Notes under the pieces: model-generated | Seen by the model: the letters and a program-made list of their open reading frames with translations, nothing else | What the model was told of the DNA's origin: nothing | Database searches by the model: none | Shown: positions 21,962-23,394 of the stretch, one piece after another | Layout: every line of letters begins with the position of its first letter | How positions within the stretch are numbered: position 1 is the stretch's first letter | Source of the DNA: Zancudomyces culisetae | Lineage: Eukaryota > Kickxellomycota > Harpellomycetes > Harpellales > Legeriomycetaceae | Length of the DNA: 23,394 nucleotides | Reading direction: 5' to 3' | Assembly (NCBI GenBank): GCA_001969505.1 | Contig: LSSK01001914.1 | Span: forward strand, 1 to 23,394 | Position numbers and translations under genes: made by a program

Positions 21962-22656
21962 ATAAATTCAAGTATAATATATACACATCATCCAATTATT
22001 GTTGCATCTGCTTTCCACTTGAACTATTCACGTTTAGTACTTTATTTTTGGGCGTGATTTTTTATTACCGAGTTTTTGTAGCTTGTTAATAATATATGTT
22101 ATGTAACGTACATGGGGGAGGGGAGTACAAAGAGCAATTTTTTCTTATTTTCCAATATAAAATCACCTGCTTTTTTTCAACATAGTATATTTTTGGTTAT
22201 TTCAAAACGTTTTTTGGGTTTGTCATTCTTTTGACCTAACTTTTCAACAAAATGGAAAAGAAAGTTTGCCACATTCTGCTTTTTTTTTTGTAAAAAGTAT
22301 TAAGCGTTTTACCTTTCCAACTTTGGTGGAACAGCAGCTAGTCGAGTTTTGATAATCCCATTTAAGCTGAAGTGTGTGAGATTACAAATTTTATAGCAAA
22401 TATGAAAAATAAGGTGTTCGCTTCAATGCTCTCCTCTCCTCTCCTCCCCTTCCTATTCCTTGTCTTTTCTGCTTTTTCCAAAATATCACTCTCAAATTTT
22501 ATTCCTGCAATTTCAAATTGCGCTAAATAATTATTTGAATGGAGCAGTTTGTAAAAGCAGATGAAAAAAAAGGAATAGTTATCACTTTTGTTATAAAACT
22601 TGAACATTTTACGAAAACCAAAACTAAAAGTCTCCAAACGAATCAATTCAATCGCA
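21962..22656. other. Intergenic region between SZT2-like and Cgi121-like genes
   Basis: This 695 bp AT-rich spacer holds T-rich runs typical of 3' untranslated and terminator sequence in its first half, a G-rich run GGGGGAGGGG at about 22114-22123, and a pyrimidine tract with three CTCCT units at 22431-22445 continuing to about 22460. I see no gene. The minus-strand open frame across 22362-22646 has no family resemblance and covers the promoter side of the next gene. Confidence 0.5.
22592..22598 (+). promoter_or_regulatory. Possible TATA box of the Cgi121-like gene
   Basis: TATAAAA lies 59 bp before the ATG at 22657. In this AT-rich DNA such a match could arise by chance, so it is a weak call based on position and sequence only. 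Confidence 0.25.
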
Positions 22657-23391
22657 ATGAAGTTGATATCCGGGCAAGTTAACGGATCTAGCTATAAATT
22701 CATGGCGACGTGGTACAAGGGCGTAAAGGACACAACCAAGTTGGTCGAGTTGATAACAACTCCAGATTTTGCTCAAACCCACGATTTTGCGTTTATTAAT
22801 GCTCACTCAGTTCCAGGCATTAAATGTCTAATAGCTGCTGTAAATCGAACTATCTACTCCAAAAACACGTTCCAACTTAAAACTGGAAATGCTTACACAG
22901 AGGTTATTTACAATTTATCGCCGAGTACAAGTGTAAGGATTTTCGCTGATTCATTTAATTACAAAGCACTTTATACCAGTCACATTTTCTCTGAATTATT
23001 CGCTTATTAAAACTATTACTAACACTTTGTCTTGTTTTTATGCCATTTTATCAAAAACATAACAGATTAAAAAGTCTGTCGAGGCGTTTGGGATTAACAG
23101 TAGCACTACAAATATTATAATTTTGCGAATTGGGGATGATACGGACAAGGTATGTTACTGTATATTAATACTTCTTAGCAGTGTATGTTCAATTTAATTT
23201 CTTCATTCTATTTGTTGCAATAGTTTGAGACTGATTTAAGAAAGTTTAACGATGAAAACAATGGAATATTGGGTATGGAATGGTCAGATATTACTGAAGC
23301 AGAAATCTTCAACAATTGTAATTTAGAATCGCTGTCAAAAGTAAGTGGGAGCCAGAATATTTTGGTATCAACCGTTGCCCGAGAGTATTAA
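22657..23391 (+). CDS. Cgi121/TPRKB-like subunit of the KEOPS (EKC) complex
   Basis: KEOPS makes N6-threonylcarbamoyladenosine at position 37 of ANN-decoding tRNAs. Cgi121 binds the kinase subunit Bud32/PRPK and, in the archaeal system, the tRNA 3' end. The three exons are 22657-22932, 23066-23149 and 23224-23391, separated by phase-0 GT-AG introns of 133 and 74 nt, the first with TTACTAACACT as a branch site. The 175-residue product equals human TPRKB in length. Diagnostic blocks are LIAAVNRTIYS (human ILVAANKAVHL), TEVIYNLSPSTS (human TEIIFNLSPNNN) across the first junction, then EAFGINSSTTNIIILRI (human KKFGISANDTSILIVYI) and DITEAEIF before the last helix. The frame is open upstream to a TTG at 22600, but 22657 is the first ATG. 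The stop TAA lies at 23389-23391. A strong GTAAGT donor sequence at 23341 inside the last exon leaves open an alternative C-terminus beyond the window. Confidence 0.88.
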
Positions 23392-23394
23392 GCG

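Noticed and set aside
22600-22656. 19-codon N-terminal extension of the Cgi121-like protein from a TTG
   Set aside because: TTG is not a normal eukaryotic start, the extension has no homology, and the ATG at 22657 gives a length equal to human TPRKB.

Overview
The window looks like nuclear DNA of a eukaryote, most probably an early-diverging fungus. It is AT-rich. It has short GT-AG introns of about 70-200 nt, some with a TACTAAC-type branch point, and genes spaced 0.3-2.3 kb apart with no operon structure. It carries a glycerol-phosphatase/DOG-type HAD enzyme, a PUF60-type splicing factor, an SZT2-like giant protein and a Cgi121/TPRKB KEOPS subunit. The fungal placement rests on introns and gene families, not on any marker gene. 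No rRNA, tRNA, CRISPR, plasmid or transposon sequence was recognised.

Layout: 1-310 holds the 5' end of an unrecognised minus-strand gene running off the left edge. 311-2607 is a 2.3 kb AT-rich spacer. 2608-3489 (+) is a two-exon HAD phosphatase. 3850-5784 (+) is a four-exon PUF60-like gene with RRM1, RRM2 and a C-terminal UHM. 6131-6543 (-) is a tentative two-exon gene for a small, probably secreted protein. It shares a roughly 94 bp divergent promoter with the next gene. 6638-21961 (+) is a giant two-exon gene, joined product about 5046 residues. It is recognised as SZT2, the large subunit of the animal KICSTOR complex that recruits GATOR1 to lysosomes and restrains TORC1. 22657-23391 (+) is a three-exon Cgi121/TPRKB gene of 175 residues, complete within 3 bases of the right edge.

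The genes serve separate processes: sugar/glycerol phosphate hydrolysis, pre-mRNA splicing, nutrient signalling to TORC1, and tRNA t6A modification. The centre of interest is the SZT2-like gene. KICSTOR was described as an animal module missing from yeasts. This homologue is about half as long again as human SZT2. It carries disordered insertions, two independently expanded TQ dipeptide tracts, a canonical DxSxS motif in its N-terminal von Willebrand A-like domain, and 14.4 kb of uninterrupted coding sequence behind a single 5' intron.
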